From positions 264,001 through 328,000 of the forward strand of contig CACGXV010000002.1 of NCBI GenBank assembly GCA_902577075.1: DNA of 64,000 nucleotides, in the 5' to 3' direction. The position numbers and the translations under genes were made by a program. Origin of the DNA: an uncultured Pelagibacteraceae bacterium (GTDB lineage: Bacteria; Pseudomonadota; Alphaproteobacteria; Pelagibacterales; Pelagibacteraceae). Under the pieces are notes generated by a model that did not search any database, was not told the origin of the DNA, and saw nothing but the letters and a program-made list of their open reading frames with translations. Positions 54,364 to 64,000 of the stretch are shown here, one piece after another; positions within the stretch are counted from its first letter, which is position 1, and every line of letters begins with the position of its first letter.

Positions 54364-55330
54364 AAGTTTTGAATTAGAAAAATTAAGATCTTTAAAACTT
54401 AATATTCATTTAATTTATGGAAATAATGAAGGTATTAAACAAGATATAATAAATAATTTTTATATTAAAAGTTTTAATGGAGAGATACTAAAATACGAGG
54501 AACAAGAAATTTTAAATAATAAAGAAAATTTTATATCTACATTGCTGACAAAATCTCTTTTTGAGGAGAGCAAATTGATTATTATATCAAGGGGCACTGA
54601 TAAACTTAAAGAGTTTGTAGAAGAAATTTTAGAAAGAGATGAAATAGATGCAAAAATCATTATAAAATCATTAAACCTAGAGAAAAAGTCTAAGTTACGA
54701 AATTTATGCGAAAAAGAGAAAAAGGTAATTTGTACACCAGTTTATGAGGATGATAATAGAGCATTAAATACTGTTATTAATAATTTTCTATCAAATCAAA
54801 AAATCAATTTATCACAAGAAATGAAAAATATTCTCATTGAAAGGTCTAATGGGGATAGGATCAACCTGAAAAATGAATTGGTAAAATTAAAAAATTTGTC
54901 AATAAGTAAAAAAAAATTAAGTACGGACGACGTATTAAAACTTTCCAATCTTACTGAAAACTACAGTGTGTTTGAATTATCAGATAATTATTTAGCTAAA
55001 AATTCAAGGAGAGTTTCCAACATTCTAAATGAAAATCATTATTCCTCTGAAGACTGCATGCTGATTATAAGAACAATATTAAATAAATCAAAAAGACTTT
55101 TAAAAATTAGAACTGAAATGGATAATAATTCAAATATAGACCAAATTATATCAAGTTTTAAACCACCAATATTTTGGAAAGAAAAAGATATTGTAAAAAA
55201 ACAGGCCCAATCATGGTCCACTAATGAGGTAAAAGAAATTATTTTTAAAATAAACGAGTTGGAGGCCTTAGTTAAACGAAATACAGTAAATTCAATGGTT
55301 TTTGTCTCTAATTTTGTTAGCAATTATTAA
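54353..55330 (+). CDS. holA: DNA polymerase III subunit delta
   Basis: Clamp-loader subunit that opens the beta clamp. The 325 residues show the HolA opening (LIYGNNEGIKQDIINNF), SLFEESKLIIISRGTDKLKE, and a helical middle with ILIERSNGDRINLKNELVKLKNL. Overlaps lptE by 11 bases and converges on parB with a 4-base overlap. Position after leuS-lptE matches the family. Confidence 0.92.
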   Translation: MIIKSFELEKLRSLKLNIHLIYGNNEGIKQDIINNFYIKSFNGEILKYEEQEILNNKENFISTLLTKSLFEESKLIIISRGTDKLKEFVEEILERDEIDAKIIIKSLNLEKKSKLRNLCEKEKKVICTPVYEDDNRALNTVINNFLSNQKINLSQEMKNILIERSNGDRINLKNELVKLKNLSISKKKLSTDDVLKLSNLTENYSVFELSDNYLAKNSRRVSNILNENHYSSEDCMLIIRTILNKSKRLLKIRTEMDNNSNIDQIISSFKPPIFWKEKDIVKKQAQSWSTNEVKEIIFKINELEALVKRNTVNSMVFVSNFVSNY

Positions 55331-56178
55331 TAATTTTGCTTAATAACCTCCACTAACCTATTAAGCTGATCTATACCTTTATACTCTAAAATAATAGTAC
55401 CAGAATTATTTCTTGTATTTTTAACAAAAACTCTCATACCAATTTTGTCTGTTAACTCTTTCTCAAGACTCAAAATATTTGGATCTTTTCTCTTATTTGA
55501 GCTGTTGGAATTTGATTTTAACAATCGTACTAAATTCTCAGCTTGTCTAACAGATAACTTTTTTTGAATAATTTTCTTTGCTAAAAGTAATGCATTATCT
55601 AAACCAACCAAAATTTTAGCATGACCCTGTGATAATTTTTCTTCAATTATGAAATCTATAATTTCTTGGGGAAGAGATAGGAGTCGCAAACAATTAGAGA
55701 TATGAGCTCGACTTTTACCAATGAATTTTGACACCTTATCCTGGTCATAATTAAATTCATCTATTAATCTTTTATATCCCTGGGCTTCTTCAATTGGATT
55801 TAAATCTTTTCTTTGAACATTTTCAACAATAGCAAACTCTAATGACTTTAAATTATCTACATTAATTACAACAACAGGAACTTCATGTAATCCTGCATAT
55901 TGAGCTGCCTGCCACCTTCTTTCTCCAGCTATGATTTCAAATTTATCTTGTAAATCAGAAGATGGTCTAACAATGATAGGCTGGATAATACCTCGCTCTC
56001 GTATGGAGTTGGTTAATTCCTCTAAAGCTATCTCATCAAATTTTTTTCTTGGTTGATACTTATTTCTTACTAAAGAACTGATTGAAATATTTTTTTTATC
56101 ATCAATTTTTTGACTTTCGCCTATCAATGATGACAGTCCTCTTCCAAGTCCCTTTTTTGATTTAAACGGATTTATCAT
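55327..56178 (-). CDS. parB: Chromosome partitioning protein ParB
   Basis: CTP-dependent clamp that loads at parS and spreads on DNA. The 283 residues begin KKGLGRGLSSLIGE and contain the CTP-binding region (RNKYQPRKKFDEIALEELTNSI...GERRWQAAQYAGL). The parS-reading helix-turn-helix follows (DQDKVSKFIGKSRAHISNCLRLLSLP), then a C-terminal dimer domain. parS sites lie 1.4-1.7 kb away in rsmG and mnmG. Its start overlaps the parA stop by 4 bases. Confidence 0.96.
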   Translation of the reverse strand: MINPFKSKKGLGRGLSSLIGESQKIDDKKNISISSLVRNKYQPRKKFDEIALEELTNSIRERGIIQPIIVRPSSDLQDKFEIIAGERRWQAAQYAGLHEVPVVVINVDNLKSLEFAIVENVQRKDLNPIEEAQGYKRLIDEFNYDQDKVSKFIGKSRAHISNCLRLLSLPQEIIDFIIEEKLSQGHAKILVGLDNALLLAKKIIQKKLSVRQAENLVRLLKSNSNSSNKRKDPNILSLEKELTDKIGMRVFVKNTRNNSGTIILEYKGIDQLNRLVEVIKQNY

Positions 56179-56975
56179 GCTGCGCTCTCCACTGGACTAT
56201 CTTGGTTTAAAAATTCCTCTGTAAAATTAAAATATGCTTTACTACCTTGACATTTACTGTCATAAATAAGTACTGGAACACCATGAGAAGGTGCTTCTGA
56301 TAATCTGACGTTTCTTGGTATTGCAGTTGTATAAACTTTATCTTTAAAATAGTTTCTTGCCTCTGCTTCTACCTCGCCTGATAATTTGTTTCTCTTATCA
56401 TACATTGTCAAAAGTATTCCTCTTATTTCTAAAGAGGGATTTAGGTTCGTTTTTATCCTTTCAATTGTTTTGATAAGTTGCGTCAATCCCTCTAGAGCAA
56501 AGAATTCAGTTTGAAGTGGCACCACAAGGGCATTAGAGGCTACTAACGCCATTACTGTAAGAAGGCTTAACGATGGAGGGCAGTCAATTATGATGTAGTC
56601 ATAAGATAGCCCAGAATTGTTTAAAATAGCGACTAATTCATCTTTTAATTTAAAGGCTCTTCGACTATCACCAGCTGTCTCAACCTCAAGTCCAGACAAA
56701 TCTACATTTGATGAAATTAAATCGAGATTTTCAAAACTTGTAGATTGAATAACCTCTGAAATTTCTTTATTTCCATTCAATACATTATAAATGGTTTGAT
56801 CGGAATCAGTTGTATTGGATAATCCAAGACCGGTAGTAGCATTTCCTTGAGGATCAAGATCAATGACAAGAATTTTTTTTCCTTTCATTGTTAAACCAGC
56901 AGCCAGATTGATGACAGTTGTAGTCTTACCCACTCCACCTTTCTGATTTATAACTGAAATTATTTTTCTATTCAT
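56175..56975 (-). CDS. parA: Chromosome partitioning ATPase ParA
   Basis: Walker-type ATPase that forms the DNA-bound gradient moving ParB-parS complexes. The 266 residues have the deviant Walker A KGGVGKTTT at about 11-19, DLDPQGNATTG, and IIDCPPSLSLLTVMAL. Overlaps both parB and rsmG, forming the classic rsmG-parA-parB unit. Confidence 0.97.
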   Translation of the reverse strand: MNRKIISVINQKGGVGKTTTVINLAAGLTMKGKKILVIDLDPQGNATTGLGLSNTTDSDQTIYNVLNGNKEISEVIQSTSFENLDLISSNVDLSGLEVETAGDSRRAFKLKDELVAILNNSGLSYDYIIIDCPPSLSLLTVMALVASNALVVPLQTEFFALEGLTQLIKTIERIKTNLNPSLEIRGILLTMYDKRNKLSGEVEAEARNYFKDKVYTTAIPRNVRLSEAPSHGVPVLIYDSKCQGSKAYFNFTEEFLNQDSPVESAA

Positions 56976-57612
56976 ATTTTTTTTTTAAATTTGATATTTT
57001 TACTACCGATGACTCATTGCTTGTTAGACTTTTCATTTCTTCTAAATCAAATTTCCATTTTTTGGAGACATCTTTTAAAATTTTTTTTCCACTTCTACCT
57101 AAATATACGACTATGTATTTAAATTTTTTGAAATTTTTTGTTGCTATTTCAAATATTACAGGCAAAGGTTTGAATGCTCGACAAATTATTACATCAGTAA
57201 CTAAATTTTTTTCTTCAAATATATTTTTTTGGTAAATTTTTGCTTCTAATTTAAACTTTTCAACCATTTCTTTTAAGAAATTACTTTTATGATAACTTTT
57301 TTCATAGAAAATTAGCTTAAAACCTTGCTTTTTTGATTTCATCAAAATACCCAAAACTATACTAGGAAGACCTGCACCTGAACCAAGATCAGTACATATT
57401 TTTATATCATTTTTGTTAATAAATTCAATGGTTTGTGCACTATCATAAATATGCCTTGTATTTATTGAACTTTCTGTGCTTGAACTTATCAAATTAATTT
57501 TTCTATTAGTATTTATAATTGATTTTGAATAGTCTTCCAGCTCACTCAATGTTTCACGTGAAACATTTGGTAGTTCAATTTTGTCTATTTTTATTATTTT
57601 CGAATCAATCAA
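56968..57612 (-). CDS. rsmG: 16S rRNA G527 7-methyltransferase RsmG (GidB)
   Basis: Methylates G527 in the 530 loop. The 214 residues have [14 protein letters not shown] near the N-terminus and the SAM motif [17 protein letters not shown]. The NVSRET codons are a perfect parS site, as in many bacteria. Stop overlaps parA by 8 bases, start overlaps mnmG by 4. Confidence 0.95.
   Translation of the reverse strand: MIDSKIIKIDKIELPNVSRETLSELEDYSKSIINTNRKINLISSSTESSINTRHIYDSAQTIEFINKNDIKICTDLGSGAGLPSIVLGILMKSKKQGFKLIFYEKSYHKSNFLKEMVEKFKLEAKIYQKNIFEEKNLVTDVIICRAFKPLPVIFEIATKNFKKFKYIVVYLGRSGKKILKDVSKKWKFDLEEMKSLTSNESSVVKISNLKKKYE
57549..57566. promoter_or_regulatory. parS centromere site in rsmG
   Basis: ATGTTTCACGTGAAACAT is an 18-bp perfect palindrome containing the full 16-bp parS consensus TGTTTCACGTGAAACA. 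It lies within codons 15-21 of rsmG, about 1.4 kb from parB. ParB should nucleate here. Confidence 0.95.
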
Positions 57613-59480
57613 GCTATATTCTTAATAGACTTTCTTTTAACATGAGACAACAAAATATATACTGCTGCTGGTGTAATTCCATCTATCCTGAGAGCCTGAC
57701 CTAAAGTTTTTGGCTTTATTTCCTTAAATTTTGACTTTACTTCATTTGATAATCCGGAAAATTGATCATAGTCAAGGTTTTCTGGTATTTTTAAATTTTC
57801 ATCTCTTTTAAATGCTAAAATATCTGCTTTTTGCTTCTTTAAATACCCTTTATAATGTGCTTTTATCTCAATCTGCTCATCAATTTCACGTGAAATATAT
57901 TTAATTTTAGGCCAAATTTCCCTAATTTTACTCATATTTACTGACTTTTGGCTCAATATTTCAATTGCATTTCTTTTGATACCGTCTTTAGCAATATTTA
58001 CTCCAAATTTAAAAGCTTTTGAAGGTGAAATTAGAGATTTTTCCATATCTTCAAGACTTTCTGCCAATTTAGACGCTTTCTCTTTATATACTACTTTTCT
58101 TTCCCCCAAAATAAGACCTATATCAATTCCTTTTTGGGTTAGTCGAATATCAGCATTATCAGATCTTAAAGATAACCTGTACTCTGCCCTTGAAGTAAAC
58201 ATTCTATAAGGCTCCACAACTCCTTTAGTGACTAAGTCATCTACCATAACTCCTATATAAGCCTCAGATCTATCAAGGATAAATGGTTCTTTTCCTTTTA
58301 TAGAGAGTGCAGCATTAATACCTGCTATCAATCCTTGTGCTGCTGCCTCTTCATATCCAGTCGTTCCATTAATTTGACCTGCTAGATAGAGGTTTTTAAT
58401 TTTTTTAGTTTCTAATGTTAGAAATAGCTCTCTAGGATCTATAAAATCGTACTCTATCGCATATCCAGGCCTCAAAATTTTAACATTTTCTAAACCATTG
58501 ATATTATTACATATTTCTTGCTGTATTTTAGCTGGAAGCGAAGTTGAAATACCGTTTGGATAAATAGTGTTATCGTTTAGACCCTCTGGCTCTAAAAAAA
58601 TTTGATGCTTTTGTTTATCAGCAAACTTTACAATTTTATCTTCTATAGAAGGACAGTATCTAGGACCAATTCCTTGGATGCTTCCAGAGTACATAGCGCT
58701 ACTTTTTATATTTTTTGAAATTATTTCATGCACTACTTGATTGGTATAAGTCATCCTACATGAAATTTGTCTATTGATATTTTTTTTAGTTAGAAAGGAA
58801 AAAAAATACGGATCTTCATCTGCATGTTGCTCCTCGAGTTTTTCAAAATTTATTGTCTCTGCATCCAACCTTGGTGGAGTTCCTGTTTTTAATCTTCCAA
58901 TTTTAAAATTATATTTTTCTAATTGTTCACTTAATCCTGTTGAAGGTTTTTCATTAAATCTTCCTGCAGGTGTTTTTTCATCACCAATGTGAATCAAACC
59001 ATTTAAAAAAGTTCCAGTAGTTAGAATTACTTTTGATGATAGTACCTTTTTACCTCCTTGTGTATTAAAGCCGATTATAATGTTTTTTTCAAATATAAAC
59101 CCAATTACAGGATCAGAAAAAATGCTTAAATTACAGTAGTTTACAAGTTTTTCTTGCATATATTTTTTATACAATGATCTATCACTTTGCGTACGTGGCC
59201 CACGCACAGCTGGACCTCTACTTCTATTTAATAACCTAAATTGTATTCCTGATTTATCTGCAACTTCCCCCATTACACCATCAAGTGCATCTATCTCTCG
59301 AACAAGATGACCTTTTCCCAAACCTCCTATAGCTGGGTTACATGACATCTCTCCAATAGTATCGAATTTATGTGTAAATAATGCAGTATTTACACCTAAT
59401 CTAGCCGATGCTGCAGCTGCCTCGCAGCCAGCATGACCTCCACCAATTACAACTACATCAAATGACATTTCATTTTTCAT
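57609..59480 (-). CDS. mnmG: tRNA uridine-5-carboxymethylaminomethyl modification enzyme MnmG (GidA)
   Basis: FAD enzyme that with MnmE installs (carboxymethyl)aminomethyl groups at wobble U34. The 623 residues open with [23 protein letters not shown] (FAD loop), continue with [24 protein letters not shown] and [11 protein letters not shown], and end in the helical tRNA-binding domain. Contains a second parS-like site. mnmE lies just upstream on the same strand. Confidence 0.97.
   Translation of the reverse strand: MKNEMSFDVVVIGGGHAGCEAAAASARLGVNTALFTHKFDTIGEMSCNPAIGGLGKGHLVREIDALDGVMGEVADKSGIQFRLLNRSRGPAVRGPRTQSDRSLYKKYMQEKLVNYCNLSIFSDPVIGFIFEKNIIIGFNTQGGKKVLSSKVILTTGTFLNGLIHIGDEKTPAGRFNEKPSTGLSEQLEKYNFKIGRLKTGTPPRLDAETINFEKLEEQHADEDPYFFSFLTKKNINRQISCRMTYTNQVVHEIISKNIKSSAMYSGSIQGIGPRYCPSIEDKIVKFADKQKHQIFLEPEGLNDNTIYPNGISTSLPAKIQQEICNNINGLENVKILRPGYAIEYDFIDPRELFLTLETKKIKNLYLAGQINGTTGYEEAAAQGLIAGINAALSIKGKEPFILDRSEAYIGVMVDDLVTKGVVEPYRMFTSRAEYRLSLRSDNADIRLTQKGIDIGLILGERKVVYKEKASKLAESLEDMEKSLISPSKAFKFGVNIAKDGIKRNAIEILSQKSVNMSKIREIWPKIKYISREIDEQIEIKAHYKGYLKKQKADILAFKRDENLKIPENLDYDQFSGLSNEVKSKFKEIKPKTLGQALRIDGITPAAVYILLSHVKRKSIKNIA
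57883..57896. promoter_or_regulatory. Second parS-like site in mnmG
   Basis: ATTTCACGTGAAAT is a 14-bp palindrome with the complete TTTCACGTGAAA core. It matches 13 of 16 consensus positions, with mismatches only at the outer bases. It lies 317 bases from the perfect site, a typical clustering for chromosomal parS. Confidence 0.7.
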
Positions 59481-59556
59481 AGTAGTAATTTATTATTGAT
59501 CTTAAAATTTACAAGGAAACACTTAAAATTGGCTAAAAAGTAAGTAATTTCAAGGA

Positions 59557-60888
59557 CTATTTACCTATACAAAAATCGTTGAAAATTGACCCCAGTATTT
59601 CTTCAACATCAACTTTTCCTACAATCATACCAAGATGTCTAGTTGCTAACCTTAAGTCTTCTGCAGCTTTATCAAAATCTTCTTTGGAATTTTTATCTTC
59701 AAAATTTTTTAGGTTTTGAACACAAGCCTCTAAACTATGTCTATGTCTTTCTCTCGTAATCAATGTTTCGTTCGAACTAACAAATTTATTTTTTAATTTT
59801 TCTTTTATTCGAATAATTAATTCATCTAAGTTAGTTTCATTTTTTATTGATATAAGAATTGGATTAAATTTTTGAATTTGTTGATTAATATTTTTGTAAT
59901 CTAAATCTATTTTATTGATTACAATTATAGATTTATCAGTTACTAAATCGTTCAAAAATCCAGTAAAATCAATACTTTTTGGCTCAATTAAAATTATATT
60001 TAAGTCGGCATCCTCGGCTCTTTTAAGGGCAAGTTTAATTCCTTTTTTTTCTATCTCATCTTTAGACTCTCTGATCCCGGCTGTGTCAGAAATTACAACA
60101 GGATAGCCGTCTAAATTTAAGTGTGCTTCAATAACATCTCTAGTTGTTCCTGCAATTTCAGAAACAATAGCAACATCACGATTGGAAAGATAATTTAATA
60201 AAGATGACTTACCTGCATTAGCAGGTCCAATAATTGCAATTTTAAAGCCCTCTCTTATTCTTTCACCAACTTTTTGATCATTTAAAATTTTTTCTATTTC
60301 TAATCTTATTTTTTCAGATTCATTTTTAATATTTTTAATGACATCTTCTGGGAGATCTTCTTCGGGAAAATCAATTTTGGCTTCCACGTTTGATAGAATT
60401 TTTAAAAGTTTTTCTCTTATAGAATGAAATCTTACTGAGCTTTTTCCACTCATAATTTTTATTGCTTGTTGTCTTTGAATTTCTGTTTCAGCAGAAATAA
60501 GATCGGAAATACTTTCAGCCTTAAGAAGATTAATTTTTCCATTTTGAAAAGCAATTTTTGTAAATTCACCAGGTCCAGCTAATCGACAATTCTCAATTTT
60601 TGATAATTCATCCAAAATTGCCTTCACTACTGCAATACTACCATGGATATGAATTTCAGCCATATCTTCTCCTGTGTAGCTCTGAGGTCCAGGAAACCAT
60701 ATCAAAATGCCCTCATCTATGAGCTCAGAATTACTGATTTTATTGAATTTTTTTAAAGTTGCTACTCTTGGTTTTGGCACTTGGCTATTAGTTATCAAAT
60801 TTAGGATTTCTTCGACTTTTGTTCCTGATATCCTTATGACAGCAACTCCTGAGATACCAGGTCCAGATGATAGAGCATAGATTGTCAT
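59557..60888 (-). CDS. mnmE: tRNA modification GTPase MnmE (TrmE)
   Basis: Partner GTPase of MnmG. The 443 residues have the N-terminal folate-binding domain (YALSSGPGISGVAVIRISG) and a helical domain interrupted by the G domain (GPANAGKSSLLN near residue 222, DTAGIRE, NKID). The C-terminal FCIGK carries the conserved cysteine. Its start is 47 bases from the divergent sulfotransferase gene. Confidence 0.97.
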   Translation of the reverse strand: MTIYALSSGPGISGVAVIRISGTKVEEILNLITNSQVPKPRVATLKKFNKISNSELIDEGILIWFPGPQSYTGEDMAEIHIHGSIAVVKAILDELSKIENCRLAGPGEFTKIAFQNGKINLLKAESISDLISAETEIQRQQAIKIMSGKSSVRFHSIREKLLKILSNVEAKIDFPEEDLPEDVIKNIKNESEKIRLEIEKILNDQKVGERIREGFKIAIIGPANAGKSSLLNYLSNRDVAIVSEIAGTTRDVIEAHLNLDGYPVVISDTAGIRESKDEIEKKGIKLALKRAEDADLNIILIEPKSIDFTGFLNDLVTDKSIIVINKIDLDYKNINQQIQKFNPILISIKNETNLDELIIRIKEKLKNKFVSSNETLITRERHRHSLEACVQNLKNFEDKNSKEDFDKAAEDLRLATRHLGMIVGKVDVEEILGSIFNDFCIGK

Positions 60889-60935
60889 ATTAATTATTAT
60901 AGTTTTATATTAATCGTAATTATATATTTAAATAA

Positions 60936-61790
60936 ATGATTATTTGGCTAGCTTCATATCCTAAAAGTGGAAATACTTGGGTAAGATCATTTTTAAATTC
61001 ATTGTTATTTAATAAAGATAATAGCGCAGATTTAAATGAATTGAGTAAGATAGATCAATACCCTAAAAGATCTCATTTTAAAAATTTAGTAATTGAAATT
61101 GATAATTTAGAAGAGCTTTCATTAAATTGGATTAAATCACAAAAAATTATAAATCAGGATAATCAAATAAAATTGTTAAAAACACATCATGCCCTTTGTA
61201 ATTATAAGAATTCATTTTTTACTAATGGTGAAGTATCATTAGGAGCAGTTCACATTGTAAGGGACCCAAGGAATGTAATTTCTTCAGTGCTTTATCATTT
61301 TTCAAAAAAAAATTATGAAGAAGCTAAACAATTTTTATTTGATGAAAACAAAGCTCTAGGCAAAAAATTTGATTTAAATGACCCAAATGCAAATAGAAAT
61401 ATTTTTACCGTAATATCATCATGGAAAAATCACTATAATTCATGGAAACAATTTAAGAAAAATTATTTGCTTATCAGATACGAAGACTTATTAGCAAATC
61501 CATACAGAGAATTTATTAAACTTTCAGAATATTTATCTAAACTTTTAAGTATAAAATTTGAAAATGAAAAAATTGATACTGCTGTAAAATCAAATTCTTT
61601 TGAGAACCTTCAGAGGTTAGAGAGAGAAAATGGCTTTTCAGAGTCAATAATAGATAAAAAAACAGGCCTAAAAAAAAGATTTTTTAACTTAGGCCCTGAA
61701 AATGACTGGACAAAGTTACTTAACAATGAACTTAGGGAAAATATAGAGAAAGAATTCGAGATTGAGATGCGCGAATTAAAATATATTTAA
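60936..61790 (+). CDS. Sulfotransferase-domain protein, copy 1
   Basis: A 284-residue PAPS-dependent sulfotransferase-like protein. The 5'-phosphosulfate loop is YPKSGNTW (residues 8-15), the probable catalytic base His84 lies in LKTHHAL, and the 3'-phosphate motif is VRDPRNVISS (108-117). The C-terminal FFNLGPENDWTKLL also fits the family. No signal peptide, so it acts in the cytoplasm; acceptor unknown. With copy 2 it interrupts the usual rho-mnmE neighbourhood. Confidence 0.87.
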   Translation: MIIWLASYPKSGNTWVRSFLNSLLFNKDNSADLNELSKIDQYPKRSHFKNLVIEIDNLEELSLNWIKSQKIINQDNQIKLLKTHHALCNYKNSFFTNGEVSLGAVHIVRDPRNVISSVLYHFSKKNYEEAKQFLFDENKALGKKFDLNDPNANRNIFTVISSWKNHYNSWKQFKKNYLLIRYEDLLANPYREFIKLSEYLSKLLSIKFENEKIDTAVKSNSFENLQRLERENGFSESIIDKKTGLKKRFFNLGPENDWTKLLNNELRENIEKEFEIEMRELKYI

Positions 61791-61792
61791 GT

Positions 61793-62653
61793 ATGATTAT
61801 CTGGCTAGCTTCATATCCAAAAAGTGGGAATACTTGGTTAAGATTTTATATTCTTTCATTATTAGTTGGTAAAAAGACGAATATAAATTTAGGTCATCTG
61901 AAAGCAATCTTAGCTTTTCCCCATTCTACGCATTTTGAAGGATTGGTCTCTAACTTATTTGATCTAGATGAAATAGCAAAGAATTGGATAGTTTCACAAA
62001 AAAAAATGAATTCTAATAAACATTTAAGATTTTTTAAAACTCACAACATGCTTGGTAAATACAAAGGATATCCATTTACAGATTATGAAAATACACTTGG
62101 GACTATTTATATTGTGAGAGATCCTAGAAACGTAATTACATCTTTGAAAAATCATTACTCATTATCAGATTACACTGAAGCAAAAGAATTTATGTTTGAT
62201 GAGAATAAAATTCTAGCAATGTCTGAAAGACAAAAAAATTTATTCATGAAGAGTAAAATATTTCCTCTCAAACAAATTGTTGGTTCATGGAGAACAAATT
62301 ATTTATCTTGGAAACATATGGATAAAAATTATCTATTAGTTAAATACGAAGACTTAGTGGAAAATCCAAAAAACGAATTTACGAAAATTGCTAATTTTAT
62401 AGGCAATTTATTAAAGTTAAAATTTACTGAGGATCAAATTGATGCGGCTATTAATTTAAGTTCTTTTGAAAAATTAGAAAAAATGGAGAAAGACAGTGGA
62501 TTTACAGAAAGTACAGTAAGCAAAGAGGGGATTAGGAACAAATTTTTTTTTCTTGGTCCAAAAAATGATTGGACAAAAATTTTAGAACCAAAGATTTCAG
62601 ACGAAATAAATAAAAAATTTGAGAAGGAAATGAAAGAATTAAAATATTTATAA
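61793..62653 (+). CDS. Sulfotransferase-domain protein, copy 2
   Basis: A 286-residue paralogue of the preceding gene, starting 2 bases after its stop. The first 15 residues are identical, and the motifs keep the same numbering: YPKSGNTW 8-15, FKTHN with His84, VRDPRNVITS 108-117, and FFFLGPKNDWTKIL near the end. The middles differ considerably, so this is not a recent duplication. The two may act on different acceptors or as a heteromer. It ends one base before the convergent rho stop codon. Confidence 0.87.
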   Translation: MIIWLASYPKSGNTWLRFYILSLLVGKKTNINLGHLKAILAFPHSTHFEGLVSNLFDLDEIAKNWIVSQKKMNSNKHLRFFKTHNMLGKYKGYPFTDYENTLGTIYIVRDPRNVITSLKNHYSLSDYTEAKEFMFDENKILAMSERQKNLFMKSKIFPLKQIVGSWRTNYLSWKHMDKNYLLVKYEDLVENPKNEFTKIANFIGNLLKLKFTEDQIDAAINLSSFEKLEKMEKDSGFTESTVSKEGIRNKFFFLGPKNDWTKILEPKISDEINKKFEKEMKELKYL

Positions 62654-62654
62654 A

Positions 62655-63926
62655 TTAAGCAGGCTTATTCATTGAGTTAAAAAACTCGGCATTATTCTTT
62701 GTTGTCTTTAATTTTGAATTAATAAAATCAATAGCATCCATAGACCCCATAGGAGCAATAATTCTTCTTAATACATTCATTTTTTGTAAATCATTTTTAT
62801 CAAAAATTAGTTCTTCTCTCCTTGTTCCTGATTTAGTGATATCAATAGCAGGGAAAATTCTTTTCTCTGAAATCTTTCTATCTAATATAGTTTCACTGTT
62901 TCCTGTTCCTTTAAATTCTTCGAAAATCACTTCATCCATTCTACTTCCTGTATCAATTAAAGCTGTAGCAATAATTGTAAGAGAACCACCTTCTTCAATA
63001 TTCCTAGCAGCTCCAAAAAATCTCTTTGGTCTTTGAAGCGCATTTGCATCAACACCACCTGTTAAGACTTTACCAGAACTTGGGACAACTGCATTATAAG
63101 CTCTCCCTAACCTTGTGATAGAGTCTAATAAAATTACTACATCTTTCTTATGTTCAGTTAATCTTTTTGCTTTTTCAATTACCATCTCAGCGACCGCTAC
63201 ATGACGTTGTGCTGGTTCATCAAAGGTAGAACTAATAACTTCTCCTTTAACAGTTCTTTGCATATCTGTTACTTCTTCAGGTCTTTCATCTATTAGTAAG
63301 ACCATTAGATAACATTCTGGATGATTTGCAGTTATTGAATTAGCAATACTCTGTAAAATCATTGTCTTACCAGCTTTTGGTGGTGAAATAATTAAGGATC
63401 TCTGTCCTTTACCGATTGGACTTACTAAATCAATTAATCTTGGGGTTAAGTCAGGCTTTTTTTCGACTTTGTTAGACTCAACCTCCATACCTAACTGCTT
63501 ATTAGGATATAAAGGCGTAAGGTTATCGAAAGCTATTTTGTGCTTGAATTTGTCTGGTTCCTCAAAATTAATTTTACTTACTTGAAGAAGTGCAAAATAC
63601 CTCTCACCCTCTTTTGGAGATCTAATTGGTCCCTCAACAGTATCACCGGTTCTCAAGCCAAATCGTCTAATTTGACTCGGGCTAACATATATGTCATCAG
63701 CTCCAGGTAAGTAATTAGACTCCATTGCTCTAAGAAATCCAAAACCATCTTGAAGTAATTGTAAAACCCCTCCACCAGTTATTTCTTCTCCTTTTTCTGC
63801 AAGGTTTTTTAAAATTGCAAAATAAATTTCTTGTCTTCTTAATGTGCTAGCGTTTTCTATGCCAAGTTTTTCAGCTTCAGTGATCAACTTTTCAGAGCTT
63901 TTTTCTTTTAGTTCTTGAATATTCAT
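62655..63926 (-). CDS. rho: Transcription termination factor Rho
   Basis: Hexameric RNA helicase that ends untranslated transcripts. The 423 residues have the N-terminal helical and cold-shock RNA-binding domains ([30 protein letters not shown]), Walker [13 protein letters not shown] near residue 186, Walker [17 protein letters not shown] and the Q/R loop segments. Length is normal. Only 74 bases of upstream DNA are in the window, with no recognisable attenuator. Confidence 0.97.
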   Translation of the reverse strand: MNIQELKEKSSEKLITEAEKLGIENASTLRRQEIYFAILKNLAEKGEEITGGGVLQLLQDGFGFLRAMESNYLPGADDIYVSPSQIRRFGLRTGDTVEGPIRSPKEGERYFALLQVSKINFEEPDKFKHKIAFDNLTPLYPNKQLGMEVESNKVEKKPDLTPRLIDLVSPIGKGQRSLIISPPKAGKTMILQSIANSITANHPECYLMVLLIDERPEEVTDMQRTVKGEVISSTFDEPAQRHVAVAEMVIEKAKRLTEHKKDVVILLDSITRLGRAYNAVVPSSGKVLTGGVDANALQRPKRFFGAARNIEEGGSLTIIATALIDTGSRMDEVIFEEFKGTGNSETILDRKISEKRIFPAIDITKSGTRREELIFDKNDLQKMNVLRRIIAPMGSMDAIDFINSKLKTTKNNAEFFNSMNKPA

Positions 63927-64000
63927 GTGTGGAAGTTTTTATTAAAGATAAGGATAATATATATACTGATATAAAAATTTCAACCCTAGATAGGTTTAAA

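Noticed and set aside
1..64000. tRNA, rRNA, CRISPR, insertion sequences or prophage
   Set aside because: Gaps between genes were inspected; none shows cloverleaf-like conserved blocks, direct-repeat arrays, transposase frames or integrase genes.

Overview
The window is a gene-dense, very AT-rich stretch of an alphaproteobacterial chromosome. Its low GC, tiny or absent intergenic spaces, many 1-17 bp overlaps, short protein versions and gene order point to the SAR11 clade (Candidatus Pelagibacter and relatives). That assignment is an inference from style and synteny; no rRNA gene is present. I see no tRNA, rRNA, insertion sequence, prophage or CRISPR array. No gap between genes exceeds about 270 bases.

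Layout. The left edge cuts the start of dnaA, followed by rpsT, mutM and a ubiE-ubiB-coaBC-dut-ThiF-like-SH3 run (1-6.7 kb). Next come a DUF3501 / Fe-S oxidoreductase / rubrerythrin cluster and the iron regulator irr, divergent from fabA-fabB-fabI (6.7-12.2 kb). A Tat-exported MsrB and the pnp-rpsO-rbfA-infB-nusA operon follow (12.3-19.3 kb), then metK-lnt-ybeY-phoH-miaB-fur-tsaB (19.4-25.7 kb). The middle carries envelope and housekeeping genes: polysaccharide deacetylase, Bax-like, Nfu, trpS, murJ, maeB, a BON lipoprotein, rsmI, an LpoA-like protein and rdgB (25.7-36.5 kb). Then come grpE-dnaK-dnaJ, a two-gene secreted pair (Cys-rich protein plus FG-GAP/ASPIC protein), dapB-nth and a PfkB kinase (36.5-45.1 kb). 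The most accessory-looking part (45-51 kb) holds a very short arfA-like gene, a TPR-methyltransferase, a winged-helix regulator, an L,D-transpeptidase, yggS, a ThiE-like gene, a porin and a DUF3576 lipoprotein. The right end is the conserved chromosome-maintenance block leuS-lptE-holA, parB-parA-rsmG-mnmG-mnmE and rho. It carries parS sites inside rsmG and mnmG and a tandem sulfotransferase pair between mnmE and rho.

How it fits together. Several blocks are single functional units: the nusA-infB-rbfA-rpsO-pnp transcription/translation/RNA-decay operon, the fab trio for unsaturated fatty acids, the chaperone trio, and the ParABS segregation cassette. The most useful signals beyond plain annotation are regulatory. 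A promoter followed by an intrinsic terminator sits directly in front of nusA, suggesting feedback by attenuation. Irr-box-like sites lie at irr and over the start of a strong rubrerythrin promoter. An inverted repeat lies between the winged-helix gene and the L,D-transpeptidase gene. A porin leader could hide its own ribosome binding site. Compaction is extreme: two divergent genes share the palindromic start ATGCAT, and a bidirectional terminator is embedded in the last codons of the ThiE-like gene. I found three small genes of 33, 36 and 50 codons. I did not find a clearly novel multi-gene system; the Cys-rich/ASPIC pair and the TPR-methyltransferase/winged-helix/arfA group are the least explained parts.
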